Source: Augochlora pura
Lineage: Eukaryota > Arthropoda > Insecta > Hymenoptera > Halictidae
DNA length: 64,000 nt
Direction: 5' to 3'
Assembly (NCBI RefSeq): GCF_028453695.1
Contig: NC_135773.1
Location: forward strand, 16,740,001 to 16,804,000
Shown piece by piece: positions 1 through 12,171 of this stretch. The notes beneath the pieces are model-generated. The model saw only the letters and a list, made by a program, of their open reading frames with translations. It was not told the DNA's origin and did not search any database. A program made the translations under genes and the position numbers. Position 1 is the stretch's first letter. Every line of letters begins with the position of its first letter.

Positions 1-1046
1 GTTTCCCCACCAGTCTGCTTGGCCCCACTCGCCGGAGTTCCCCCGGCGGTGGCAGTCGTCGGATCGGCACCTCCGCCTCCGCCACCGCCGCCGCAGCCAC
101 CACCGCCGCGAGCTCCTTCCCTCGGCGTCGTCGGCGTCGTCGTCACCGCGGTCGCCGGCGTCGCCTGCCTCGCCCTCCCTCCGCCGCTTTTGTCCTCCCT
201 ACCAACGACTCGGGGGCTGGAGACGACATCCCCACCCGGCCGCTGCTGGTGGAGACCCGAGAGTCGCGCCAGCGCTGCAACAACAGAGAGGAGAACACAG
301 ACGGGGTTAGAAAGAGAGTCGTCTGTTTGGCCAGCACGGATTAGCGCGTGTGTTGGTGACCGTGGACAAACGGCCCCCACCACCCGGCCAGTCCTCTCGG
401 CCGGGCACCTCCCACCCCCACGGTTTCCTCTGCTCCCTCCCACCCTCTCCTACTCGACTCATACCGGGTCCCTGTCCTTTCGTTTTGTTTCTGTCTCCTT
501 TCGCGGCATCCAGCCTTCGCCCTGGCTCGCTCTGCCAACAGTCCCGACCGTTCCCCGTGTCTCTCTTCTTCCGTGCCGCTGTCTCCCCGGGTATCCTACG
601 GACCCGCAACCAAGGGTCGCCCTGGCACCCACCGTACTTACTTACTCCCTCCCCGCCGGCGCACCGGACTCGCCCCTTACCCATCCCAACCGGCCACGCA
701 CACCAATGCTAGACGGCTACCCATACATCGACCGGCGACAGTTCCGCCAACAGCCACACCGATACCCGCCACCGACGCGACGCCGGCTACCAATACTCGT
801 CGAGATGGAATGTACCCGCGGACCCCCCACCACCTTCGTCCGAGCAGTTTCTCGTGAGACCCGGCATCCATCAACCTGCTGCTGCCGCCACGGTGTCTCG
901 GCGATGTACGGACGACAAGCGTACTACGACCCGCACCATGTCGGCCCGGAATCGCACAGACCTCTCGGCTCTGCTGCGATTTTTTCAACAGGATTTTTAC
1001 TGCGCCGAGAAGCTTTTTCGAGAGTTCTCTTCCCTTCGGGGTTGCG
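1..1046 (+). other. Candidate 5' untranslated exon, GC-rich, ending at a splice donor
   Basis: A GC- and pyrimidine-rich block starts before the window and ends abruptly at about 1046, where GTTGCG is followed by GTGAGTTC, a near-perfect splice donor; the sequence then becomes AT-rich. The first 180 bases carry CCG/CGTCGTC triplet runs. A frame is open across 1-1050 and would encode a Pro-rich then Ser/Thr/Arg-rich protein, but several other frames on both strands are also open and no domain is recognisable, so I read it as untranslated or upstream-regulatory sequence rather than coding. Insect genes with long first introns often have such non-coding first exons. A second donor-like site (CTCGTGAGAC) lies near 850. 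The downstream exon is not identified, so the gene is unknown. A plain CpG-rich intergenic block is the alternative. Confidence 0.35.
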
Positions 1047-1557
1047 GTGAGTTCGAAATTTCTTGCGTTTTTTTGTTTTTAGCCTTCTTTCGCAGCGAAA
1101 TCGGAAGGGACAATCCGATATCGCCATTTCTAATGACTATGATGGAACTTGGCGAGTAGAAAAGATAATTCTAAGGGTAGAAAGTCAATTGCGGATGTCA
1201 AATCCAATACGTAAAGGACAACAAAGCAAAGGACATTAACAAGGGTTGATCCTGAATCTTAATAAAAATTTAGATCGAGTCGATTCTTGTAAAAGCGTTG
1301 TACATGGATTTTTCTCTCTGCGACCATTTTGTTTATCGAGGGGGTAAAACAGCCCCTATACATTTAGTCGAATATCTGTGAAACTACTAGAGCTAGAGGG
1401 ATGATTCAAATGGAAAGTTGTGTATCTTGCAATAAGGAATATAAGTGCTCCAACCGATTTTAAATATCTTAATTTGTTTAAATAATACATTAAAAAAGAT
1501 TCACTGATATTACGGAATCTTCCCCGATATAACCTTAATAGCAGCAAAGGAACTTAA
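1047..1557. other. AT-rich non-coding stretch, possible start of an intron
   Basis: AT-rich DNA follows the candidate donor, including a T-rich run just after it. I see no gene, no clear repeat and no structured RNA. Confidence 0.4.
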
Positions 1558-1799
1558 CCCTTTGCACTCGGTTGTCCCCTCTCAGGGGACATCGTAATTA
1601 TAGTATATGACTAAACATTAAAGTTTATTAGCGATTTGCAACAATTTCTCGATGTCTACAAATTCATATAAATTGAATATTATTATAACAATTTTATATA
1701 TACATATACATATATACATATATATCGTATACTATATAATAATGTAATTGTTTATAAGCACTGGTAGGTAACATCCATGATGGCGCCGAGTGCAAAAGT
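1558..1799. mobile_element. TTAA-flanked MITE, CCCTTTGCACTCGG family (short copy)
   Basis: TTAA at 1554-1557 is followed by CCCTTTGCACTCGG; the other end reads CCGAGTGCAAAAGT followed by TTAA at 1800-1803. TTAA target duplication and termini starting with CCC are the hallmarks of piggyBac-superfamily elements. The 242-bp element has no coding capacity, so it is non-autonomous. Subterminal blocks (CTCAGGGGACATCGT near the left, GGTAACATCCATGATGGCG near the right) recur in the 612-bp copy at 12172-12783, which proves family membership. The centre holds a TATACATA-rich simple repeat at about 1699-1740. Confidence 0.85.
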
Positions 1800-1803
1800 T
1801 TAA

Positions 1804-4800
1804 AAATGCGAGGCAAACCGATTTGGTTAAGTTTAATCGCATATAATAATCTATAGCTTAGAAATAAACAATTATAAAGCTAATTTAACGGCGATTAAAG
1901 ATCGCGACAAGGTTTCGCAGAGGGAAAACGCCCACGGTGGTTTCTGAGCGTTGCCTTTCTCACAACAGAGACACGGGCCGCGCCGACGTATATAGTCGTC
2001 GAAACACCCGTAAGGTCTCGAGGCGCTTTCCCTCCAGAAACCGTCACGCTTTTCGCACCTGACGATCCCTATCTCGGGACACGAAAGTTTATAGGCGTTC
2101 TTACCGCGCAAGCCACACATACACACGGTGCAAACGCGTGTTCGCACACAGGTTCAACGATGGTATCGGTTCCCGCGTTTCGCGTACGACGAAAACATTA
2201 ATCGAAACCGTGCACGTTAATCTTTCCGCCTTCTATCTGGGGCCCCATCAATCTGCGCCGTGGAACCGCCGCGAATTTATCGACCGGGAACCGATTAATC
2301 GGCCGAAAGGGTAAGAAGACGATCCCGAAGTCCCGCTCCGCGATGTAATGACAAACAATCACCGGCTTAATGTCTTATTTTTCGTGTCGCCCCGAGGCCA
2401 AGATGCGTACGATTACGTAATAACGGAACATATGGCCTTTCCGTTGAGGATCGCTGATCGCAATTTACCTGCCGTCATTCTGGCAAATGCACCTGATATG
2501 CCATTTATTTTTTTCTCGTAACTTCGAACAGCTTTGGCTTCATTGAATACAAGAGTACGAGGAAGATATACTTTCGGGTACTTTGTCTTTGGGTTTTGAG
2601 GCTGTTAAATAACGGTCTCGATGAGTAGATTACGGATCTTTATGTAGTTTTTAGTGTTTCGAGATTATAGAGGTCGTACAGACGTCTACGTTTGCATTCG
2701 TTAGGGTATATTGCAATTTATTTTATGGACGGCTCAGAAGCCGAACAGTGTAAGTCCACTTTTCTTCGAAAATGAGTTACACAGTGCAAACACATCTTTA
2801 TTATAGGTTCCTTGCAGATTATTTCTTTATAAATAAACGATAGGTAACAGCGCTTAATTTTAACGCAAAAGGACTGAACAAAATTGTCTAAAGAGTTAAG
2901 TTCAGCTCTGGCTAAGTTCATTTGAACGTCATCGTATAATAAAAATTGTGTTTTGTATTATTAGTGGAGTTGTAATTTTTTACAGCTAATTTGTAGAAGC
3001 CTTATCGATCTCTGTTTTAGGGTTTATAGATTTAGAGAGATCGGCTTCTGAGCCATCCATGTGTAGACATTGAGACGCACTCGTTACATATATTTGAACT
3101 CCGAAGCAACCAGGAGATGGCGCCAAGAGATACAGAAACGGATCAAAGACCTTACGAAGTAGAAGTTGTTCAAGCTATTTATTGAGTGCTTTTAAACAAT
3201 ATTTTACTGATATGAAGATAGACATATATGTTTAAACCATATATTTTTCAGTAAGGCCTCGATTATCCGAACCATGTCTTTTAATAAGGTAGGCAAAGAT
3301 AAAAGATAAAGTCCAACGAATAAAATCTTATTCGACACTGTGGAATAAAAATCTTATACAAATTTATTCCAATAAAATATCCTTCGAGATTATCGAATAA
3401 ATATTCAATCAAATAAAAATGTATTTAAACAAAACTTTATCCAAATAAAATATTATTCCAATAAGAAATTCACTCGGAAAATAATTGATTTGGATGAAAA
3501 TGATAGAATATAAAGTGTTATCGTTTATCGATTTATATCTTCCGCATTACTTTTCCGAATTACTCGGATCAAAAGTATTTCAAATTATTCAGGTAAGAAA
3601 TTCGACTAAAAGGAATTCATTCGGATAGTTATTAAATACCGTGGTCGCCGTAAACGTTCGCCGAACAGAGATTAATCAAAACTGCGGTGGAAATCCGAAG
3701 AGAAAAATAAAATTGTTGCTGGGGAGATTGAAACGGGGCCATTCACCCTAAACAACTGGACGTGGGCCCCAATCGCGGGGCCCACGGTGGAGATAATCAC
3801 TCATTGTCGTGGCATATCGGTGGACGATGGGAAAGCGGTGATCGTGTACGCGGGAGGATCCATTACCCTTGTTCCTTTTTGTTCGGACCGATAACATTAA
3901 GAGGGCGGTGCGGTCGTTACGGGGCGACGCGCCGGGCCACGGCGATGATTGTCGTTGTAGGTGCCATATCGGGCCCCTCCGGGACTCCGCGAGCGGTCCC
4001 GAGCCCTCGCTGGGGTCCCAGCGTGGGATCAATAGAAATCACGAAGTCATCGCGATTGGGCGCCACTTGTCATTAATGACTATCCGATTTTCGATTTAAT
4101 TAAACCGCGATGACGATCTTGCCACCTAGACGTTCCTTAGCTCCGTCCCCTTTTACTCGTTCGGGCCCGAAGGACCCCGGAATATCGGTTACTCTCCGCC
4201 GAGAATGATCTGTTAACCGGGACGAAGAAGAGGAAGAAGACGATGGGCTTTTTCACGTCTCGATTACTCTCGTTTGCCAAGTACCGCGAGGGGCGTGGTT
4301 TCGGCAATAAGGATTCCGGAGTGAGGTAATTTAACTAGCTCGTTTGCTTTCGAGTTGCCCCGCTTTGATTGATTCACCCCTTCGCTCGTCTAACTGCGCC
4401 AGATTATGCTCTTGCAATTTTTCGAAAACGTCCGTCAGGCCCCTAGAGACTCGCTGTTACACGCAAACAACCGTGAACCATTTTAAGAACATAAATCTTT
4501 TGTACAATTTAATCCGTGCCCGAATGAATATTAATACAAAGTTGCTCCCGTATTTACGGCAATTAAAAACTTCTCGACATCTACAAACTTGAATAACAGT
4601 GTAGCGTTTATTCCATTCATCTTTCTTCTATGTTTGCCAAAATAAGAAATAAATATAGAATAATTTGCAGTATTTTTCAGTTGCGTTATATAGATTGCAG
4701 GTATGTTTAGATAATATTACTTTTTAATGGAACGTTTTGGACAATGTTTAACGAATAATTGAAAAAATATCGAATAAGAGGGATTGAAATACATGAAGTC

Positions 4801-4893
4801 GCTTGTTGAATATCGCATTTCATAGAAAAAAATTGAGAGATGAGGATACAGAGATATATAAACATACATATAATAATAACAATAATAGTGGTA
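1804..4893. other. Non-coding stretch with a GC-rich block and a possible pogo-type terminus
   Basis: Moderate-GC DNA at 1880-2350, AT-rich DNA at 2500-3650, then a GC-rich block at 3740-4030. Open frames here are short and overlap on both strands. At 3249 the sequence CAGTAAGGCCTCGATTATCC resembles the termini of pogo/Tigger-like elements; a convincing partner is not visible, though ATTCGGATAG near 3625 might be a decayed one. No gene recognised. Confidence 0.35.
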
Positions 4894-5106
4894 AGTCTAA
4901 TGCGGATTTTTATGCAAAATAAAAGTCGTCTGCATTGGTGGCAAGACACTGCAACTACGAACATATTTATTTTCTTCATTAACAATTTTGTTGAGTTGAT
5001 ACGAATACAACAGTGTTTGTAAATTCTTTAAACGTTTTAACTATTTAGCATTCAAGTTATTCATGTTTCTCATAAATACATAAATACGTAAAATCTGCAG
5101 TCTAAT
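4894..5106. mobile_element. TTAGACTGC-family short inverted-repeat element
   Basis: The left end reads AGTCTAATGCGGATTTTTA and the right end AAAATCTGCAGTCTAAT, imperfect inverted repeats of a TTAGACTGCNGATTTT terminus. Behind the left end comes TGCAAAATAAAAGTCGTCTG, a block found again near 9110, 13580, 20120 (reverse) and 29625 (reverse). About 213 bp with no open frame, so a non-autonomous element. Superfamily is uncertain; the terminal TTAG would fit insertion at TA. Confidence 0.6.
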
Positions 5107-7223
5107 AAGATTAATATATCTAATAAGTCTAATATGACGTATTGACATTCAGCATTATTAGATTTAAAACGAGACTTTATCGATTTTTAAGAATCGTTGA
5201 CTTAATTGACTGACACTGCGTAAATCGTCATAAGTAATGCGATAATATCGATCACGGTTATTACCAATCCAGTCTATTGTTTTATCTAATTAATTTTCGA
5301 CTCGTTATCGATTTCCGCTATAGATAAAGTTTATGTTCCTTCTACTTTGTAAGAAGGTTTAACCCTTTGCGATCGAGGGGCGACTGTATGGCGCTACTAA
5401 AAATGATCATGCCAGTTTTCGAAATGATTTTTATCAAATTTGCTTATATTCAGAAGATTGTTAAGAGCTGTTAGCTATTGCATGAGTCGAAAAATTTAAT
5501 TCTATAATGTATAAAATACAGTAAGTTATATAAAATGGAAACAATATAAGTCTAGGAAAATATTTTAGATTTCCAGTTAAAATGGCTCTTCAGAGTGTTT
5601 TTGAAAAGTATGTACAAACGAACACTAGGTGATTCTTCATAAAATAAATATTTAAAAACTATAATTCTTTTATTTGGGAGTTAATCGTCGAAAAAATGGA
5701 GTTTAAACATTAAATCATGAATTTTTATTCTGTTTTGCCACCTCAAGCAATAGTAAAAATTAAAAAAAGCATCTTAGTTATGTTCTAGTAGATTAGTTCC
5801 GCTATCGTTTAAAAAAATTGAGTTGTTTAGTCCATCCATTTATAAAAAAGTTATTGTGTTTTAGACGGTGTCCGAGTATTAATAGTGATGCAATGACTTA
5901 ATAACCTTTTTACAACTGAACTAAACAACTCTAATTATTACTTTTAAATGATAGAGGGACTAGTCTACTAGACTATAATTAGAATGTTTTTTTTTTAAAT
6001 TTTGCTATTGCATGGTAGGATAAAAATTAAAAAACTCATGTGTGTATATTCAAACTCAATTTTCTAGGAAACTCAGTCCCATACAAAAACAAACTATTCT
6101 ATATTTGTTTCATATATTTTTATAAGGATCTGCTTAGTGTCTCCTTGTACATACTTTTCAGAAACAGCCTACATATATATATTTTTCTTGTATTAAGCAT
6201 TCTGACTGTTCCACTGTTATCATGTTCATTTATAACAGCCCCTTGCGAACCCTGGCGAATACAATAAATATTCGATTTTTTTCCGAGAGAAGATAATTTT
6301 GTCGTTTAACCTAAAACTGCAACATATCAATAAATAAATAAACGGAAGAGTGTCATCTGTCGTCTGCCCTTCGAGGCAGTAGATTACAGTTGAACCATAG
6401 TCTTCGGGAACAAAAGGGTGCGAAGTGAAAACGGAATATTCCCAAAGCGCGATTCATCGAATTTGTTTTCCTCAACGCGACGCACGTTTGTTACCTTTTC
6501 CCTGGATCGACTGGCAGGGCGACAACGAATTTTTCGACGAACGAACAGCGACGGTGGAGAGAGGGAGATACAGCGTGTGTGTGAGAGAGAGGGAGAGAGA
6601 GAGAGAGGAGAGAGAGAGAGACAGGGAAAGGGTGGCTCGGTGTCGGGTGTGCCGGCTGGATTTCCACGCCGAGTGAAACGCATTTTTGCGAGACGTGTGC
6701 GAGAGCACGCCGCGGTCAGCCGTCCGTTACATTTCACGGGATTTCTGTTTCGGTATTATATTTGCCCGGCCGCGTATCGATGGCTTTCACAAAAGACAAT
6801 GTTTACCCTGGAGTTTATGCCAGTGGGCACGCCTACCGCTGTCTCGCTGCGCTTGTCGTTCGTTTTCTTCTCCGCGAATCATCAACCCTTTCACCATGAA
6901 TTTCGCGTATCTCTTGCGATTAGGTGTGGCTCAACTACTATTAGGTTCGTACGATTTCTATGATGTTTTTCAAGATTCCTTTGGTATTGTTGTTCTCGAA
7001 GACATCGTTCACTTTGAAACTTTCGACAGAATGTAATAATTGCGTCGATGGAATTTTCCAAAATGCACAGATTACACATCAACGGTTGTATTTTTTAATT
7101 AACGCCGAACCTACCACAGTCAAATGGTCGGTTCCTTATTTGAAAATTATTAGAATAACTGAGACAGTTTACATGGAAAATAATTGCATAAATTATATGA
7201 GCGAAACAACTACTGATAATTAT
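5107..7223. other. AT-rich non-coding DNA with an orphan TTAA terminus
   Basis: At 5359-5378 TTAA is followed by CCCTTTGCGATCG, a typical left end of the TTAA elements seen elsewhere, but no matching right end is visible; it may be a truncated copy. The remainder up to 6380 is AT-rich with A/T homopolymers. From 6380 to 6900 base composition becomes balanced and includes a GA microsatellite. No gene recognised. Confidence 0.4.
6555..6630. repeat. Imperfect (GA)n microsatellite
   Basis: Runs of GAGAGA interrupted by GTGTGTGT and GGA units. The overlapping frames that translate as Arg/Glu- or Ser/Leu-rich proteins are artefacts of this repeat. Confidence 0.95.
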
Positions 7224-7512
7224 GATATATTACCGAAACAACTACTAATAAATACAACTACTACAGTAGGTGACCTTGGCAACCAATAATTTGTTGTCTA
7301 ATATTGAGAGAAAAGTGTTACTTTGTACTACCAATATTATTATATATCTTTTAAAATATTAATTTCCTTCCGTGATAAATAAAATAAATAAAATAGATGG
7401 CATAAATGTTGTTTAATGCTAATGTTATAGAAATATATAATTGTTAGAAAATTTAATTATCTTATAATAACAGCAATGTTTACGGACGAATGACCGGTTG
7501 GTAAACTGTTAC
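7224..7512. mobile_element. Diverged copy of the GGCAACCAATAATTTGTT repeat family
   Basis: From 7273 the sequence GGCAACCAATAATTTGTTGTC and the AT-rich 200 bases after it (including an AATAAATAAAATAGAT block and a TTTAATGCTAATGTTAT block) align by eye with 21945-22190 and 44388-44575. The right end GGTTGGTAAACTGTTAC resembles the GTAATCGGTAAAGTGTTAA end of the 21879-22198 copy, and TATTACCGA at 7233 may be the remnant of the left end. Old, diverged copy; boundaries approximate. Confidence 0.55.
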
Positions 7513-8409
7513 GATTACCTTCTTTCAAATAATGTAGCTCGGCTTTGTTCATAGATATCATTAAACGTTTTAGAATCAGAATATTACAAAAATAAACCAT
7601 CCAATCAGAAAATCTCTACCGCATTTTTAAATAATAACGTTGAATAGTTCCAAATGGTTATTTCTTACTTTCGTCTAAAATAAAATATGGCGGGTCTACA
7701 GAATACCATACATCCTCGATAAAATGCTTAATATCTTCCTTGCAATTCTAACTTCGCAATTGAAAATTTCTTTACGAGATTGCCTAGTTCTCTCTTTTAA
7801 AAAAAACTAGTCCTCCCTTACAAAAGTTCCAGCAATTTCATGAAATAACAATGAAGTTCTTCCCCGTTGCAGAGCGTCACGTGTTAACAGAAATCTGTGC
7901 ATACAACTCGCACAATAGAAAGATCGGTCTTCCGTCTATCCAAGTGGTAAAGAAATAGTAAAGAAAATAATGCGTTTTGACCGTTAGTTCGTAGCATTTT
8001 CAACTAATTAAAATATTAAACCATATAATCCTGAGTAACTTCAACCTTTTCAGGTGGATTGAAATACATCCACCATGCACAAAACGCTAAGCAAATGGGA
8101 CAGTTTTTGACCCACCCAAAAGCCCAAAGTGTTAAATCGTAATCTGGGAAGGGATTGCCGTCGAAAAACGTGGTTAACGTGCTCGGTCCCGTTGGGACCA
8201 AGGATTCAGGGAAAAAGAGGGTCCGCTCGCGGGTGGATCATTGAAACAACGGCGCGCGGTGGCGCATTGACGCGTGCGGGGTAAAAGTCCGAGGCCGGGC
8301 TGTCCGGTCGTTGCGTTTCCCGAAAACAAAAATCCTGACGTACCGTGGTGGCGTGGGCTTTTTGACCTTTAAAAAAACCAACAAAAAGCGAACCAGATAT
8401 ATACAGAGG

Positions 8410-8441
<32 letters not shown>

Positions 8442-8442
8442 C

Positions 8443-8487
<45 letters not shown>

Positions 8488-9090
8488 ACGAGTGAGAGAA
8501 AGAGAGGAAAACAGAAAGAGAAAGAGAGATAACTGAAAGCCCGACAGAAAAGGCCGGTCGATCGGAGCCCAGGCAGAGGCAGCCACGAAATGGAGATTCG
8601 AGTGCATGCATACATAACCGGCGTGGCGCTGGCTTGGGACGCGATGATGCCGGGACGTAATATCAATACGCCACGGAGGCAGGATAGTCGCGTCTGATTT
8701 TCCGAGCGCATCGGCACGTGGATAATGTTTTAATGGAGTTTGCGGAGTGCGAGGAGGGACGCGCGCGAGCCCGAGCCTCTCTCGGGCCAAGGGTGAGCCC
8801 GCCACGGTTTACATACCATTTACTCGCGCCCTGTAACCTCGGGAACTGGCTGTTTACAGTGCTGTACAAACTGTGCTCGCGTCGCGTCGCTGCCGTACTT
8901 ACGACGCCCTAACTCCTTCCGATACCACGCCGAGATATCGAATCCGACGATTGATAAGGGTGCACCGACCGAGGAGGAGGCCCGACGTCTGAGGACCAAT
9001 CGGTGTCTCGAGCAACCGACGCGATCCTCAGCCGGCATTCGCGTCCCTCTGCAGACAGAGACGATTCTGGGTCTTTTGGGAAAATTATCG
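7513..9090. other. Non-coding DNA, AT-rich then GC-rich
   Basis: 7513-8000 is AT-rich without recognisable features. 8150-9060 is GC-richer and contains the GA microsatellite at 8405-8529. Several frames are open on both strands across it, all spanning simple repeats or lacking recognisable domains. Confidence 0.4.
8405..8529. repeat. (GA)n microsatellite, about 125 bp
   Basis: Nearly pure GA repeat with a few GGGA, ACAGAGTGA and ATAGAACGAG interruptions. It underlies several false Ser/Leu- and Arg/Glu-rich open frames on both strands. Confidence 0.97.
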
Positions 9091-9150
9091 TTAGACTGCG
9101 GATTTTTATGCGAAATAATAATCGTCTGCATTAGTTGCAAGAAATAGAAA
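9091..9150. repeat. TTAGACTGC-family terminal fragment
   Basis: Starts TTAGACTGCGGATTTTTATG and continues into a CGTCTGCATTAGTTGCAAGA block, the same order as at 4894-4950. The matching far end is not clear (a weak TCATATCATAAATATGG lies near 9226), so only this half is annotated. Confidence 0.6.
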
Positions 9151-9451
9151 ATAAATAGTAACTTTATTCTTTTTTTGACACCAGGACTATCAAACTAGTT
9201 CTGATTTTTTTCTTGTACTATTCCTCATATCATAAATATGGTATTGTTAGAAATTTTTCAGTGTCTCTTGACATTGCCTGAAAAACGGACAAAATTTTTC
9301 AAAGTTCGAAAATTAATTTTTGTTCCATTAATCTTGCTGATCTTTCCTGTACCTAAGATTAAAATCTATAGATGGCAAGTTTATAACATATTGAGCATTA
9401 AATTTGTCTCTTCTTATAATAGTATAATTTTTGTATAATTTTTAATTATAT

Positions 9452-9679
9452 TGTTACGACGGAAGCTGTCGAATGTGAAGATCGAGAGAAGTTGGCCGTC
9501 GGATCGATATAATGGTTTCCGGCCAACGGAGTTGTTTAATGAGAAGCGAGACGCGAGACTCTCGAGCTGTCAAAGCGAGAGGACGCATATAAATAATACT
9601 CTTAGATCTAGACATATTGTTATTGTACAGCTAATCTCATAAGAGTTGTATATTAGGCGAAGCCGAACCCTTCCCAACA
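9452..9679 (+). mobile_element. Probable solo LTR of a retrotransposon (gypsy-like)
   Basis: A 228-bp GC-balanced unit sits in very AT-rich DNA, starts TGTTACGACGG and ends CCTTCCCAACA, so it has the TG...CA termini of a long terminal repeat. It is bounded by ATAT on both sides (9448-9451 and 9680-9683), a 4-base target duplication as made by Ty3/gypsy integrases. A TATAAATA box near 9589 is where an LTR promoter would be expected, giving the + orientation. No gag or pol sequence lies next to it, so recombination between two LTRs has probably removed the body. A MITE is less likely because the ends are not inverted repeats. Confidence 0.6.
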
Positions 9680-9683
9680 ATAT

Positions 9684-12171
9684 TATATTATAGTATATTT
9701 TTTCTAAAATAGAAAATTCGAAACCGGTTGTTTGACCAGCGATGGTATATTTAATGTAAAATCAATTAACTTGATTTCTTAGAAGTTGGAGCTTGCTGCA
9801 TTGACGAACTCTTTTACACAAATTGCATTTTTTTTCAGTATCACGAACATGCCCTCAAATTTATAATACTATTAAAAAATTTAATTCTATTAAAAAATAG
9901 AATATTCTGTCGTAAAGTAGAGATTTTAAGCTATAATTAAAAAGGAGAGTCATAATGTTATAACAGCTTGCCACCGAGTTGTAGTTACGCAAACAGTAAC
10001 AATTCTTCAACCAAACATTAGCGATGCTTTAGTAAGACAGAAATAAGAAACGTTGAGACGCCGCATTAATTGCATCCAAATTTGAAATAAAATTCACCAA
10101 CAGACTGCCGCAAATCTTCCACACTCCTTGCGTAAAAGAAAAAACAGCAGACTCAGCTGCCGCCGTAAACAAAGTTCGTCAGCTGGGCTGCCGTCGGCAC
10201 AAAAATGAATTCGCAAAGATAAATGACCCATTGGCTCGTAGATTGCCAGACCACACGCAAACACTGTGATTGTGAATTTCGAAGATGACGTCGCCGCGTC
10301 CCGGGAAGTCGGATTGCGCAAACGGCATCCTCGTAATCCAGCTAACGACATAATAAGTGATTCTTGCTTACTTTGTACGAACGATGGAGCGGTACGCGGC
10401 GCCGCGAGACGTCCGGCAATCGAACTGAAAATTGCCAGTTGCGAGCGCATTCGTAAGCGACGATAATAACGGAATGCGATTAAACATCGGCTTGTTTCTC
10501 CGCCGACTGAGAGAATCGCAGCTGCCCCGGCTCGAAGTAATTCGTTTCGCGATGTCGAGTGGCTCGGTGGTCAGCCCGGGGAAACGATTATTCTTCTGTT
10601 TGTTGCCGCGATTAACCGATAACTATTATTCGGGTGAACGGAACCTCGTTGGCTCGCAGTGTTCGTTTAACCCATTCACTGCCAACAACAAGATATCTTG
10701 CGGTACACATTCATCGCGACGCGTCTGTCACAGATTCATTACAAAGAGGAAAAGGATTTATTATTTTTTATTTATTATTATTTTCTTTTTCATTATTTTA
10801 TATATACCTATGTATATATTTCCTACTTGGTGTTATTTATTTAAAGAAGGAATGTTGGAATAGGTTTCTTCAAAATAGGCTTAATAGCGAATGTGGTAAA
10901 ACCCGATGTTTCTACTTGTCTCGTTCGATTCGGTCGAGAAATCGCGGAAAAAGAAATCCTAACGTGGACTATACATTTACAGTGAACTAATCGAGGAGAT
11001 ACCTACCAATTTTCAGGTACACGAGCCAGTAAGTAAATATATTAATAGTCGTTGGTTAAACAGGACGTCTTATACCAGACAAGAAAATGATAGCAACCGT
11101 TCAGCCGCTACATTGCTTTTACCATAATAACTGGGCAGCGGATTTCGATGCAGAGTAAAAAACACAATAATGAAAATAGAAGTTAGATAAAAAGGTAAAA
11201 ATTTCTCCTTCTAACGACGTTAATGCTTGCTCTACTTTAAAGTTACAGTGATCTGTAGAGGGTCAACGTACAACGAAGAACGATCATTGCTCGATTGTGT
11301 ATGGAGTGGCTGGAAAAGGACTGAACCGTCGTGTTGAAGGGAGTGCAATCTTTTCGCGTAGCGTATAGACGATCGATGTCGATAATAAGAAAACCAATGG
11401 GAGATTTCGGTGTTGCGTATCTCGACGGAAGCCTCTCTAAGCAACAATGAAGCGGGCTGGCACAAAGGGAACGGTTCTGGGTTCTCGGTTCTCAGAGGGA
11501 ACAACGCGGAGCCCGTGCAAAAACAAGCGGGCGTAGGATAGCAGTCGACGAAAATTCGTTCCTCGGCAACACTCGGAATTTGCATGTCGATCCCTGTTTT
11601 CCCTCCTTTCATACGCCACGGGGGAGCCTGCGACAGGTCTCCATTCGGTAGCCTTTAGTTACGCCAACGATACCTCACGCAAATCTTTCTTTCCTGTCCC
11701 ATAGGCCACCTTCCACGGGGTATTTCTCGGGGCCGGCCGTTTCAATAGCGCGGACAATGAAACCCCGTGGAAACGCGTCACGCCCCATGAACAAGAACCC
11801 GTGTAGTAGTCGTACGCCGTTTCGTCGACTCTCCGCTGATCGCCGATCTGCCGTTTCGTTTAGATTGCTGCTCCTCCACGAACAACTGTTCCGACCGGTG
11901 GATATTTCACGTATGCAGAACGTGAGTAGCGGCGAGAACAACGGTATAATGGGGCTCTCTGTTCGGGACCCGAGCCCGGCCGAGTGTTTGAAAACTCTCG
12001 AATTAATCCCACCGTTTCTATTCGACGACGGGTTACTTCATTACGTATTACGGGAACGACTGCCGAATTCGCTGCGTGCCTTGTCACAATCAATGAACGA
12101 AACCTCGCGGTTGATCTCGTCTGGAAACTCCTGATTTTAATAGCGCGTGCACGGTTTACCGACTGTTTTAA
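9684..12171. other. Non-coding stretch, no gene recognised
   Basis: AT-rich to about 10080, mixed composition at 10080-10700, AT-rich to 11220, then balanced to 12171. TTAACCCATTCACTGCC at about 10667 looks like the left end of a TTAA element, with no convincing partner. Open frames of 80-140 codons overlap on both strands and lack recognisable motifs. Confidence 0.35.

Noticed and set aside
19..1050. 343-codon proline-rich open frame at the window start
   Set aside because: Low-complexity GC-rich DNA with competing open frames on both strands, no ATG at the proposed start and no recognisable domain; it fits an untranslated exon better.
8206..8805. 199-codon Ser/Leu-rich minus-strand frame
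   Set aside because: It is a translation of the GA microsatellite at 8405-8529; frames of this kind appear at every GA/CT tract here.
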